NCBI GenBank assembly: GCA_903772945.1
Contig: CAICTM010000642.1
Coordinates: 1 to 55,046 of the forward strand
Reading direction: 5' to 3'
Origin: Seminavis robusta
Taxonomy: Eukaryota > Bacillariophyta > Bacillariophyceae > Naviculales > Naviculaceae
DNA length: 55,046 bases
Shown here: positions 10,196 to 19,500 of the stretch, piece after piece
Numbering within the stretch: position 1 is the stretch's first letter
Layout of the letters: each line of letters begins with the position of its first letter
Program-made: the position numbers and the translations under genes
Notes under the pieces: model-generated
Seen by the model: the letters and a program-made list of their open reading frames with translations, nothing else
What the model was told of the DNA's origin: nothing
Database searches by the model: none

Positions 10196-10753
10196 ATGTC
10201 AGGACTCGAGGACCGATGTGTTATGTTCCATGACGCGGCCATGGGAACGGGCAAGTCAAAAGGCTCCGCCAAGGAGATCGCTGCGCTTCGCAAATTCCTC
10301 CATAAGAATCAGACCCAGCGGTTCACCGACAAGGCAACTTCAAGATTGTTTGATACGATTCAACTCTACTGCAAGAACGATGTGGTAGCGCTGGAGGATC
10401 GAGAAGGATTGTTAGAGGATGCGTTGAAGATGCCGTTCACCGTCTTCACAACCAAGCAAAAGAAGACGATGCTAAAATGGATTGAAGAGTTGAGAGGAAC
10501 AACAGGGAGTGGTGGCAAACCCTCCAAAAAACATTCCAAGGCCATCAAGTTTTCCGTCATTGATCTGGATGCTGACAATAAGAAGTTTAGTCTGATGCAA
10601 GAAGAGTCGGGTGATACCTTTGAGGATTTGCCTTTACCAGAAGGTGCCCTCGGCAACCAAATCAAAACTGCGTTTGAGACCACTGAGGATGCCGTTGATG
10701 TGGAGGCAACCTTGGATAATGGAAAGATTACTGTGCACACTCTTGGTGCTTAG
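10196..10753 (+). CDS. Small protein with an eIF5A C-terminal-type domain
   Basis: The ATG at 10196 gives 185 residues; an in-frame ATG at 10136 would add 20 basic residues that look like translated 5' UTR. Residues 24-101 are a Lys/Leu-rich helical segment that I do not recognise. After a Gly/Ser/Lys linker (102-115), residues 116-182 resemble the C-terminal OB-type domain of eIF5A: IKFSVIDLDADNKKFSLM, then SGDTFEDLPLPEG and a helix LGNQIKTAFE. eIF5A normally pairs this with an N-terminal SH3-like domain carrying the hypusine lysine (in a PGKHGxAK-type loop); neither is present. A role in translation or RNA binding is inference. The domain call rests on motif resemblance. Confidence 0.6.
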   Translation: MSGLEDRCVMFHDAAMGTGKSKGSAKEIAALRKFLHKNQTQRFTDKATSRLFDTIQLYCKNDVVALEDREGLLEDALKMPFTVFTTKQKKTMLKWIEELRGTTGSGGKPSKKHSKAIKFSVIDLDADNKKFSLMQEESGDTFEDLPLPEGALGNQIKTAFETTEDAVDVEATLDNGKITVHTLGA

Positions 10754-13700
10754 AGGCGAAATTTGATCGATCCAAGCAACTGCAACCGTGAGTTGGATCC
10801 TTTTGATCTTATTCCATTTTGGAACTGCTCTTCTCGCTACAGTCGTACCGTGTCCTTCAGTTCCGCTTGGCAATTCTCTACCACTGATGATGAGTAAGGA
10901 GGAAAATTTCGCAACTTTGAAGCTTTTCACAGTGATTTCACGGGGAAGGGACCCCAGTTCGGGGACACAGTACCTTTTGCTATGGTTCAGGCCACGAAGA
11001 AAGCCAAACATCGATGACGCAGTCAGCATGTTTGAAAGCAATCTACACGTACTGGTGTCAAAGAGGTTGCTCAGATGGCTGTATCGCACAGTTGTTGCTA
11101 ATCACACAAACTGCTTTCCTTTTGGCGTGGGTGGCGTGATTCAATCATTCTTTTGGCCCTGGTCAAGCATGCACATTAAAGAGGGAGAAACCATTTCTTT
11201 GACCGAGAAGACAGCTAATGCGGAGTTGATAGTTAGTTGTCGCGACTAACTCTTATTCAATGGTTCCTTGACCTCCGCTCTGTACGCTCAATGGCTTGCT
11301 GTCTCATTCCAAAAAGTCCTTCGTGCTCGGCAAATCCTGAGCAATTGAATCTTTCCTCGCCACCGTCTCCATGCTATCGAACAAAGTGTTAAATGCAAGT
11401 CAAGTTGACATGATCATCAACTACAATCGAATTGTTCACAGGTACCAGTAGCTACGCTCCGGTAACCATCAAGCAACAAGTGGATCACAACCACAATGAA
11501 GAAACTTTTGGCTAAGCCAACTGATGTTGATGAAACGACTAGAGGCAAGAAGTTTACGGACAGAGTTTGCTTGATCAATGGATGCTGGTGGGCAAAAGGT
11601 ACTTGTTGAGTTAATCCAGTTCCTACGTGTGCTCGTCGGAGATGAAATCTACGGTAGAGTAGAAGGCTTGTCGCCCAAAGCAGACCAACCGTATGGTAAC
11701 GGTAGCTGCATGCAGCTCTGCATGCATACTGGTACTTCATTTCGGGTACTACTGGTACCAGTACAAAGGGCACTTCGCCTTTCAAAAGGGCACACTTACT
11801 TGGAGGTTGGGAGCTTCGGCGAGAGCCGGGCGGGACAGTCACAGATGCTGTCACAGATCGAGTGACGATAATTTATATAATTACGTAGTCTAGAGAGCGC
11901 AAGGTCGATTTAATAAAATTCACGTTCTTCGATTCGATTCACGGTCCAGTCGAGTCGTGTCACAGAATGAACGCGGCTGACTCTTGCTGACTGGTAAAAA
12001 CTTTGTCAAACAGCCCAATTATCCCCAAATGCCCCAAACTCCCCAGCAGCTTGGGGCTTTTCAAGACAATGGCGGAAAGGGAACAAAGAAAATAGTAAAA
12101 TAGTTTAAGAGTTATGGGTACCTACCATTGTACCAAACTACAATACTGTACCAGCTGGATGAACTAACTGGGGGAAAAGGGTAGTTAGTGAAGAAAGTGG
12201 ATGGTTAAAACACAAAAAAGGACGAAATCAATGAGAAGAGCAGCTCCAGAGAGCAAGATTACGCAGAAGACAGTTTGCGGTTTGCAACCTTCACACTGTA
12301 CCGTACTTCTAAAGATCTACTTCACAACCTCGAATCCGCTACTAACAAATAACACGGGGAGTACTGAAAACTGATACTGACAAGCATGCCAGCACTTTGG
12401 AGTTTCCCGTATTTAGTATGCATACGGTTCGGTCCACCAAACACCAAAATCAAGCGAAATCACCGCACCCAACACCCAACGTAACATGACCATGGTTTGC
12501 CTTGGTATGACGACAAAACAGCAATCGAAATCAGCAGTGTGTTGCATCATTGTTCTTGGAAGATATTCCAACAACTCGGTTGCTGTTTGGTTCCGTGGTT
12601 GAGGAGGTGGAGACGTTGTTGTAATGCCATTGTTGGTTGATTGTTGTTGCTCGTCACATCGCGATGGATGGAACTGACCGAACCGCACTCCATTCTTTGC
12701 GGGAAAATCCCACTTACTATACTGTATTGTCTATAGTAAATTTCCCCATGCTTTTGTTAGCGGCGGACAGCGAACCCAATGTGCTTTAAAATCCGGCCGC
12801 GAAGGCAATCTTTGGATACTTACTTTGGCTCAGAGAGCGGACAATCTTATTACCACCGACCACCGACCATCGACAGTTCTTATTCAGGGCCACAGACCGC
12901 TTGCAGATAGACTACAGTACCAGGCACCGTGCCTCATGACATTGTATGCACGTACATATCGGTTTAGCGGTGCAGTACCGGTGCATGTACACTGGAGAAG
13001 AATCGAACCCAAACTGGTAATTGATTTTTGTCTTGTGCACTACAGGTATAAAGTCGGTTTTGGTCCATCGCTTTGAGACATCAGCGATACTATAGCAAAA
13101 ACAGTACAATATCGGAAACCTTCTGTCTCACTCTCTATTTTCTGAGTTAACGGGACTCAATAATGGACCAAAATATTTAACTATCTCACAAAAAGTATAA
13201 AGAAAATGAAATACACGTTTAACATAGGGTATGTGATGTTAAATCATGTGGTTAGTATGGGAAACATGCTATGAGTCAATGGTACTTGAGGTCGATTTCG
13301 TATTAATCTACTTATTGGTCAATCGGACATTGAGACAGTCATTTGCTTAAAGACGGTTTTGGTCCATTTTTGGGCTGTAGCGCTGGTACACTTTCTACGT
13401 GTCTCACCCACTTCCTTTATTAAACTCGTAGAGAGTCTCGTACAATTGGAGCGACGGATAACGGATGTACCTTATCAAAGTGGGACTGTCGTGTCGTGAA
13501 ATTGGAACGTCTTGAAGTATCAATTAAGGGCTCAAGTGCAGTTCATCTCGTTGCATCTCTCGTCTCTCGTGTACTCGTGTACGAGCAGCTTCGATTTATC
13601 TGATTCAAACGCGTGCCGGCTTTTCTTGTACACCTCTACGAGTGCTGGTGTGAAATGTACCAAGAAGCTCGGCTTGCGTTTGAATTAATAGAAACGAAGC

Positions 13701-14098
13701 TGCCTGTAGTAGGTGGCAAGTGGCAGCAGCTTTCTTCAGCTCTTCTATCACGGTCTTCTATGTCTAAATTTCTACACGACCTTTGAGCCTTCCAAAGGAT
13801 ACGAGTACCCCAAGCTCATCACATTGGCCGGTTTGGAGCTGTCTGAAGCTTTTCGATATCACGCAGAAATCGCGCCACTTCAGATCCTTCAAGCAAAGTA
13901 CCTGTAGTACCGGTAGTCAGTAGTAGAGGAAGTACCAAACTTTCAAAGAAGAATCTCGAGCACCTTCGCTCAACTACCAAATCCATTAGCAGCGCTTGCC
14001 CAACAATCATCACTCGTCATCTTCTCACAATTTGCATTTGAAAGCTCTCAACCTACAAAGAGAACGAAACAAACATCCCTGCATTTCAAGTATCCACC
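10754..14098. other. Long region without a supported gene
   Basis: Several frames of 80-150 codons are open but their composition is not convincing, and opposite-strand frames overlap without one standing out. Homopolymer runs and short palindromes (TACCGGT- and GTACATG-type) are frequent. A minus-strand frame at 12413-12688 (91 codons, Gln/Thr/Pro-rich) is the only small candidate, and I do not trust it without homology or transcript support. Confidence 0.45.
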
Positions 14099-15553
14099 AT
14101 GTTTTCTCCCAAAGAGTTCTTGCGCCATCCAACCGAGTATGTTCAGAACTACCGCGAATATTGCACTGCCCTGAATGAGATGAGAGATTATGATGAGGTC
14201 CTGTTGGATGCCAATAGCTACTTCAAGAAGGTTGCCCATGTCCTCAAAAGAGAACGGACCAAGGAAATGACTGTGGTGATTAATCCTTACGAGTCTGCTT
14301 CTCAAGACAGCTTCAATTCTTTGAGGAAGGCATGCATGGCAAATAGATCTGCCACTCACTTGACCATCTGCGTTGGAAGTCAAGAGTTGGCATCCTTTGA
14401 GTTCAACTTTTATGAAATCCCAGAAGTTGCTTGGGAGAAGACCCAGATCCGTGCATTGAGCAGTGCTTTGCTTGGTTTGCCTTGCTTGACCCATCTCAAG
14501 ATTGACTTTTCCAAGCTTACTGCAGACGAAGAGGATGGCAAGCCCTTTCTGGAACTGTTTTCGGCCTTGACCAGGGCCAAGAACCTGAAGCATCTCATGG
14601 TCAAAGGCTATATGCTACGCCATTCAGATGAAATGTTCGGCCTCACCACCTCCAAGGAGGGGCCTCTCGCCAAGCTTTGCCAGCCCCTGCAGAACCACCC
14701 ATCGCTGGAGCACGTCACACTGTGTTTGCAAAGTGATGAGCTTCCCAGGGAAGCATCAGTAGCACCAATTGTAAAGTCCTTTCAATCTCTCCCCAAGCTC
14801 AAGAGTTTGGAGATCACAGATAAAGCTCGCATGGCCTTTGGCAGGGCTCACCTTACCTGTGGTGGCCTTGACCTACAAGATATCCTTCAAACCAAAACTG
14901 GACTTGAGAGTCTCAAAATGTGGTTGGGACATCATGCAGAGAAGGACCATTGGGTGAATGAAGATCTCAAACAGGTTGCTCGAGGATTGGAGGCCAACTC
15001 TTCCTTGCGTACCCTACTTCTGGGAGTTGATCCCGACTCACGCAAAGCGATGGCAGCAAAGCAGTTAGATCAAACAGATCACACGGCACGCACAGAGGCT
15101 ATGACGTCTAGCGAATTCTTCCGTCAGGATAGTGACAGTGACTACGAAGAATCAGATGATGACGAATCCCTTCCAAAGTACTTTGGCCACCGTGAGATAT
15201 TCAGATCAGACCCTAAGAAGGAACTCCTCCATGTCTTTCAACAAGGACAGAACTGTACCCTTTGTGAATTGTCTGTGTTTGACATGGCTCTTCATCCCAA
15301 AATGGCAGTCTTTCTTGAACTGAACGGTACTGGAAGGAAGCACCTTGTGGACATGAATGCTGCCCCGGAACAATGGATGTCTCACATTGTACTGAAGCAG
15401 CCACAACTCAGCTTGGATGCCACGTTTGAATTGCTGCGAATGAATCCAGTAGCTGCCTTGCCTGTTACGACTAGCAAAGAAGTCAAGAAGTCGAAGAAGA
15501 GCCGAACGAAGAAGTCTTGGCGAAAGAAGATGACAAAGGTCATGAGGAGATGA
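14099..15553 (+). CDS. Leucine-rich-repeat-like protein with a basic tail
   Basis: A single exon of 484 codons from ATG at 14099. Residues about 50-320 show irregular LRR/RNI-like units of beta-strand plus helix (LTHLTICVG-type, LPCLTHLKIDFSKL, AKNLKHLMVKGY, HPSLEHVTLCL, LPKLKSLEITD, NSSLRTLLLGV), suggesting a curved protein-interaction surface. An acidic Asp/Ser/Glu loop follows (about 342-360), then a second mixed domain, and a strongly basic C-terminus of about 25 residues rich in Lys/Arg/Ser that could be a nuclear or nucleolar signal. There is no signal peptide. The paralogous LRR-like families of diatoms are large and functionally undefined, so no partner is proposed. The flanking genes give no clue to its job. 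Confidence 0.7.
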   Translation: MFSPKEFLRHPTEYVQNYREYCTALNEMRDYDEVLLDANSYFKKVAHVLKRERTKEMTVVINPYESASQDSFNSLRKACMANRSATHLTICVGSQELASFEFNFYEIPEVAWEKTQIRALSSALLGLPCLTHLKIDFSKLTADEEDGKPFLELFSALTRAKNLKHLMVKGYMLRHSDEMFGLTTSKEGPLAKLCQPLQNHPSLEHVTLCLQSDELPREASVAPIVKSFQSLPKLKSLEITDKARMAFGRAHLTCGGLDLQDILQTKTGLESLKMWLGHHAEKDHWVNEDLKQVARGLEANSSLRTLLLGVDPDSRKAMAAKQLDQTDHTARTEAMTSSEFFRQDSDSDYEESDDDESLPKYFGHREIFRSDPKKELLHVFQQGQNCTLCELSVFDMALHPKMAVFLELNGTGRKHLVDMNAAPEQWMSHIVLKQPQLSLDATFELLRMNPVAALPVTTSKEVKKSKKSRTKKSWRKKMTKVMRR

Positions 15554-15862
15554 ATTCGAACGACGTCCCGAACGAAAAACGAATGGCCCTACATTCATTA
15601 TAATAGTCTCGACACATAAGTGCTAAAGAAAAGACTTGCAAAACAGGAACATCTTTCTCAACCATTATAACTGTGGAAAAGTAGAGATGATTCGGTGGCG
15701 GTACCGGTTGGGGCCTTCTATTAGAAGGTGGTAGAGCTGTTGTTTCCGATCTTTGGATCTTTCCTTCAGGACCTCCCACAAACGCACATCACAACATGTC
15801 TACCTGGCTAGTGTTGACGCATTACCAAGCACAGTAATCAGAAATCAAAACAATACCGTACC
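15554..15862. other. Short intergenic spacer
   Basis: It holds a GGTACCGGTT-type palindrome near 15702 and a probable promoter for the PhoH-family gene; nothing else is seen. Confidence 0.4.
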
Positions 15863-17062
15863 ATGACGAGACTCTTGATTCTCAAAAGGATGCCCCTCAG
15901 TACTCAAACAGCTGGCATAGCTGATCTATTATGGGTTGCCAGAAGATGCAAGTCGTCCACTTCTGAAGGCAGCGGCAAAGTTCCGAAGTTTGTGGAGAAG
16001 GAGTTGAGCAGGGCGTTGGCATCAGCGGGTCCTCGGGGAATGCACAGCGATACATTGTATCAAAATCTTTTGAAGCGACTCGGCTCTGATGCCACAAAAT
16101 TCAAGCGTCAGTACGGAGTGCCATTCAGCCAGTGGATCAGGTCTTTGCCATATCTTCAAGTGACCAAATTGGCCGAAGAACGTGGAGGTTGCCGAATCTA
16201 CAACGTAACCTCCAACACTGGATTGAAGCGTGGTAGTGCTGGCAGTTTCCACCATGGTGACTCTACAGAAAGCGAGGAGGAATTTTGCAAAGGAAGTCAC
16301 GCAAAACTGGAGGCGATGACTGACAATCAGGTTCACTACACCGAAATTCTACAATCATCTCTACCAATCATTGTGGCCGAGGGACCGGCTGGTACGGGGA
16401 AGACGGCCCTAGCCTGCCAACAAGCAGTACAACAATGGAGAACAGGACATGTCGACCGCATCGTGATCACGCGCCCAGCCGTGACCGCTGATGAGGAGCT
16501 GGGTTATCTTCCTGGTGATATGCAAGAAAAACTCCGCCCCTATCTTTTGCCCATCTATGATTCATTGCAACGCGTTGGGTTTGGCCCCGAAAAAATCGGT
16601 GAATTGCTTGGAAGTGGAAAGCTGGAGGTAGCACCACTCAGTTTCATGAGAGGACGAACCTTTATCAATTCGTATATTGTTGCTGATGAGATGCAAAATG
16701 CAACTGTGGATCAACTCCGGATGGTTTTGACCCGGTTGGGTTCAGGATCACGCATGGTTGTCACCGGTGATGTGAGTCAGTGTGATCTTGGTGCGCATGT
16801 TCTCTCTGGATTGACCGACATATGCCATCGTCTTGAACGAATTGGCCATGGAAATCCAGCTAGAGAACAGATTCAGTTGGTCAGACTGGATGCATCGGAT
16901 GTTGTCCGGCACCCAGCAGTGGCAGCTGTGCTGTCCCTGTACGGAAGCCAATCTGATCTACTAAGCAGCAATACACCGAAGAACCTTGATCATGGAATGA
17001 GACAGTTACATGGATTCGAACTCAACGGAGCTCACCAAAGTGGTGATAGCCGATTCCAATGA
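15863..17062 (+). CDS. PhoH-family ATPase, probably mitochondrial
   Basis: 399 residues in one exon. Residues 1-35 are Arg/Ser/Leu-rich with almost no acids, as in a mitochondrial presequence (a plastid is less likely because no signal peptide precedes it). Residues 43-115 form a helical domain (KELSRALASAGPRGMHSDTL, FSQWIRSLPYLQV) that could be a winged-helix/LOTUS-like fold. The PhoH ATPase core follows: Walker A GPAGTGKT (174-181), RPAVTADEELGYLPGDM with the downstream EKLRPYL (204-227), Walker B YIVADEMQ (271-278) and TGDVSQCDL (301-309), then the C-terminal motif VRHPAV. PhoH proteins are P-loop ATPases or helicases linked to RNA metabolism; the organellar substrate is unknown. The core is full length. 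Confidence 0.9.
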   Translation: MTRLLILKRMPLSTQTAGIADLLWVARRCKSSTSEGSGKVPKFVEKELSRALASAGPRGMHSDTLYQNLLKRLGSDATKFKRQYGVPFSQWIRSLPYLQVTKLAEERGGCRIYNVTSNTGLKRGSAGSFHHGDSTESEEEFCKGSHAKLEAMTDNQVHYTEILQSSLPIIVAEGPAGTGKTALACQQAVQQWRTGHVDRIVITRPAVTADEELGYLPGDMQEKLRPYLLPIYDSLQRVGFGPEKIGELLGSGKLEVAPLSFMRGRTFINSYIVADEMQNATVDQLRMVLTRLGSGSRMVVTGDVSQCDLGAHVLSGLTDICHRLERIGHGNPAREQIQLVRLDASDVVRHPAVAAVLSLYGSQSDLLSSNTPKNLDHGMRQLHGFELNGAHQSGDSRFQ

Positions 17063-17721
17063 CATCACACCGATGGAACTTCCGGGAGGATTCAAAGGGC
17101 AAGCGACGAAGGGTTGCACTGCAGCAGTGCGGTGGGGCATACTTCTTCCTACGGTTAGCTAACCTGGCGACCAGAAGCAGAAGAGCTACCGTTTGGTTGT
17201 TGTACGTGTACGCCTTCTGAAAGTGAAAGGAGGGGTAATGATGGCAAAGCAGGCAGCAATGTATAGCACTCATCGCTCGGTAGTGAGAGTGACCCATGCT
17301 AGAGTTCCCTGGTGACTACCCAATACCCAGCATCTGTGAAGCTGTGTGAAGCTGTGTGAGCTGTGTGAAGCTTGCTGCTAGCTAGCTAGAGACGGTCTTC
17401 TTAGAAGCTTAATAGCTCGGTGTAAGTTTCCTCTAGTGATACTGTGCCGGTGGGGCTACTAGCCAGTACAGCACCAAGATTATGGAAAGCCATCCTAATG
17501 AAGATGCAGCACCCCCACCCAATCTTTCTGTTACTGAGCGAAGGAAGGCGGAAAGGTAGCCGTAGGTCCACATTGAATGCTTTCATGGTGTTCTCTTTTG
17601 AAGACTAGCACTTTACAGCGGTTGGTGTAGTCCAAGTGTACTTTTCTAAACAGCAAATTTGAGATTTTGAGGCCCAATCTTTCGACGTCTGGTTCTGTCT
17701 TCAGCAGAAATCCCCATGTAG
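17063..17721. other. Intergenic region with a short GCTGTGTGAA repeat
   Basis: Around 17334-17371 a 10-bp unit close to GCTGTGTGAA repeats about four times and runs into a GCTAGCTAGCTAG tract. No gene is supported; short frames on the minus strand at 17022-17297 and 17401-17586 lack convincing composition. Confidence 0.5.
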
Positions 17722-18201
17722 CTACACAACCAAAGCTGTTCCCTCCTCCACCACAGCATTAGCACTCCACAGTCCATCAACAATGACAGCATCATCGTCA
17801 AAGTGGCAGTCTCCTGGAATGCAAGAACTGAATTTCATCCCATATGTGCATTGATTCTTGAGAATGTCCACAGTCTCCTTCTGACCTTTGGTTTCATCGC
17901 AAGTATCAGTTCCTTGAAAGGCTGTTTCATGGTATCCATCGGCATTACAATAAAGATCCTTGACAGAAATGCCAGCGTAGTCGGTACAAGGAGATCCAGG
18001 TTTGTCCCAGCAGGGAATCTGAACCTTTCGTTCGTCTTGTTTGTTTTGGCATTGTGGGTCATTTAGAAAGGCCACCAATATCGCACACATTCTGTGCTTA
18101 CGCAGGGCACCACCAGAACTGCCACGGATTACGCCATTAGCGCTGGTAGCTTCCACCACCATGGCAAGACAAGGAAGGATGAGAGTGATCAGAATGCCCA
18201 T
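17722..18201 (-). CDS. Secreted cysteine-rich protein, unknown function
   Basis: 159 residues from an ATG at 18201. The N-terminus (MGILITLILPCLAMVVEATS) is a clear signal peptide with probable cleavage near residue 19-23. The mature part has nine cysteines (C39, C51, C64, C72, C85, C101, C118, C127, C132) and many Asp/Gly, as in small disulfide-bonded secreted or cell-wall proteins; the odd number leaves one free Cys or a shared bridge. No TM anchor follows. I do not recognise a family. It is transcribed away from the 67-bp minisatellite, which begins about 375 bp upstream of its start. Confidence 0.6.
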   Translation of the reverse strand: MGILITLILPCLAMVVEATSANGVIRGSSGGALRKHRMCAILVAFLNDPQCQNKQDERKVQIPCWDKPGSPCTDYAGISVKDLYCNADGYHETAFQGTDTCDETKGQKETVDILKNQCTYGMKFSSCIPGDCHFDDDAVIVDGLWSANAVVEEGTALVV

Positions 18202-18576
18202 CGCTAGTGTTCTATATACCGGGCAGACCCCGGTGATCTCTCACCCTGTTTATTGTGGTGGTGGTTGCTTTGGTTGGTCGGTCATCCTTAGGGTTAGAGC
18301 TCTCATAAAATTGGACTTCAGCCCCCCGCCACTGCACCCCCCAAAGTTTCTTTATTGATTGTTTTGCATTGCTACTGTACTCCATCTTCATACTTCTTTA
18401 CTTTTCTTCCTTCCACTTGATTCCTCCAACCAGACTTGCTCCCATTATTTCTATGACACCTGTGTGGTGCCCTGATACCCGATTGTTGGGTATTTCTATT
18501 TTATCTTTGTACTTGTTCACTTCTCTTGCTTCCATTTCAGTCATCTAACGGACTCGCCCGCATGTCTATAACACAT

Positions 18577-19086
18577 CTACCACGCTAGTTTCTCAGACGG
18601 AAAAATCTAGCGTCTCATGTTGCACCCGTCTAAACTCCCGTAAGCTACCACGCCTCTTTCTCAGACGGAAAAATCTAATGACTCACGTTGCACACTCTAA
18701 ACTCCCGTAAGCTACCACGCCACTTCCTCAGATGGAAAAATCTAAGATTCAAGTTGCACATCTCTAAACTCCCGTAAGCTACCAACCTCTTTCTCAGATG
18801 GAAAAATCTAATGTCTCAAGTTGCACCCTCTAAACTCCCGTAAGCTACCACCCCTTCTTCTCAGACGGAAAAATCTAACGCCTCACATTGTACGCCTCTA
18901 AACTCCCGTAAGCTACCACGCCACTTCTCAGATGGAAAAATCTAACGTCTCATGTTGCACGCCTCTAAACTCCCGTAAGCTACCACGCCACTTTCTCAGA
19001 CGGAAAAATCTAATGTCTCATGTTGCACACCTCTAAACTCCCGTAAGCTACCACACCACTTTGTCAGACGGAAAAATCTAATGACA
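18577..19086. repeat. Minisatellite, about 67-bp unit, 7.6 copies
   Basis: Units begin with CTACCACGCC and contain CTCAGACGGAAAAATCTAA, a TTGCAC core and TAAACTCCCGTAAG. Unit starts are 18577, 18645, 18712, 18779, 18845, 18913, 18980 and 19048, so lengths are 66-68 bp, and the eighth unit stops after about 39 bp. Variation between units is mostly substitutions plus 1-2 bp indels. The array lies between the divergently transcribed secreted Cys-rich gene and the iron-protein gene, so it sits in a shared upstream region. Confidence 0.95.
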
Positions 19087-19500
19087 CCAAACTTCAACAA
19101 TATTACTACGTATGCCGGCCCATCTTTTAATTCAGCTCGCCCGGTATATCTATTACACCTCCGGTGTCCTTTATTACCGATCGTCGGTCTTCTTTTTGGC
19201 TTCGTGTGATCGAGCAATCGAGCTTTCCATCGATCGTTGCACCCGTGCTCCCACGTCCATGTTTCAATATCCTATGTTTACCGCAACCACCTGGCTACTA
19301 CCTGGTAGTACTGTAGTAAAATCATCCACGTTTCATTGGTTCACGAGTTTCGTCGATCCCGAGGAAGACTTGGGTTTTTCGTCCACTCTGGACACCCTCG
19401 GAGGGAGAGGGACGAATGACAACACACTCAACACTCAAGCAAGCAAGGAGCATACAGATCGAATAAGCTACCCAAGTTGCCACAGTAGCCTCAGCTGACC

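Noticed and set aside
10634..11249. Overlapping 150-codon frames on both strands
   Set aside because: Neither shows domain-like sequence; part of the minus frame simply mirrors the eIF5A-type gene.
18577..19086. CRISPR-like array
   Set aside because: The whole 67-bp unit repeats, with no unique spacers, and the genome is eukaryotic.
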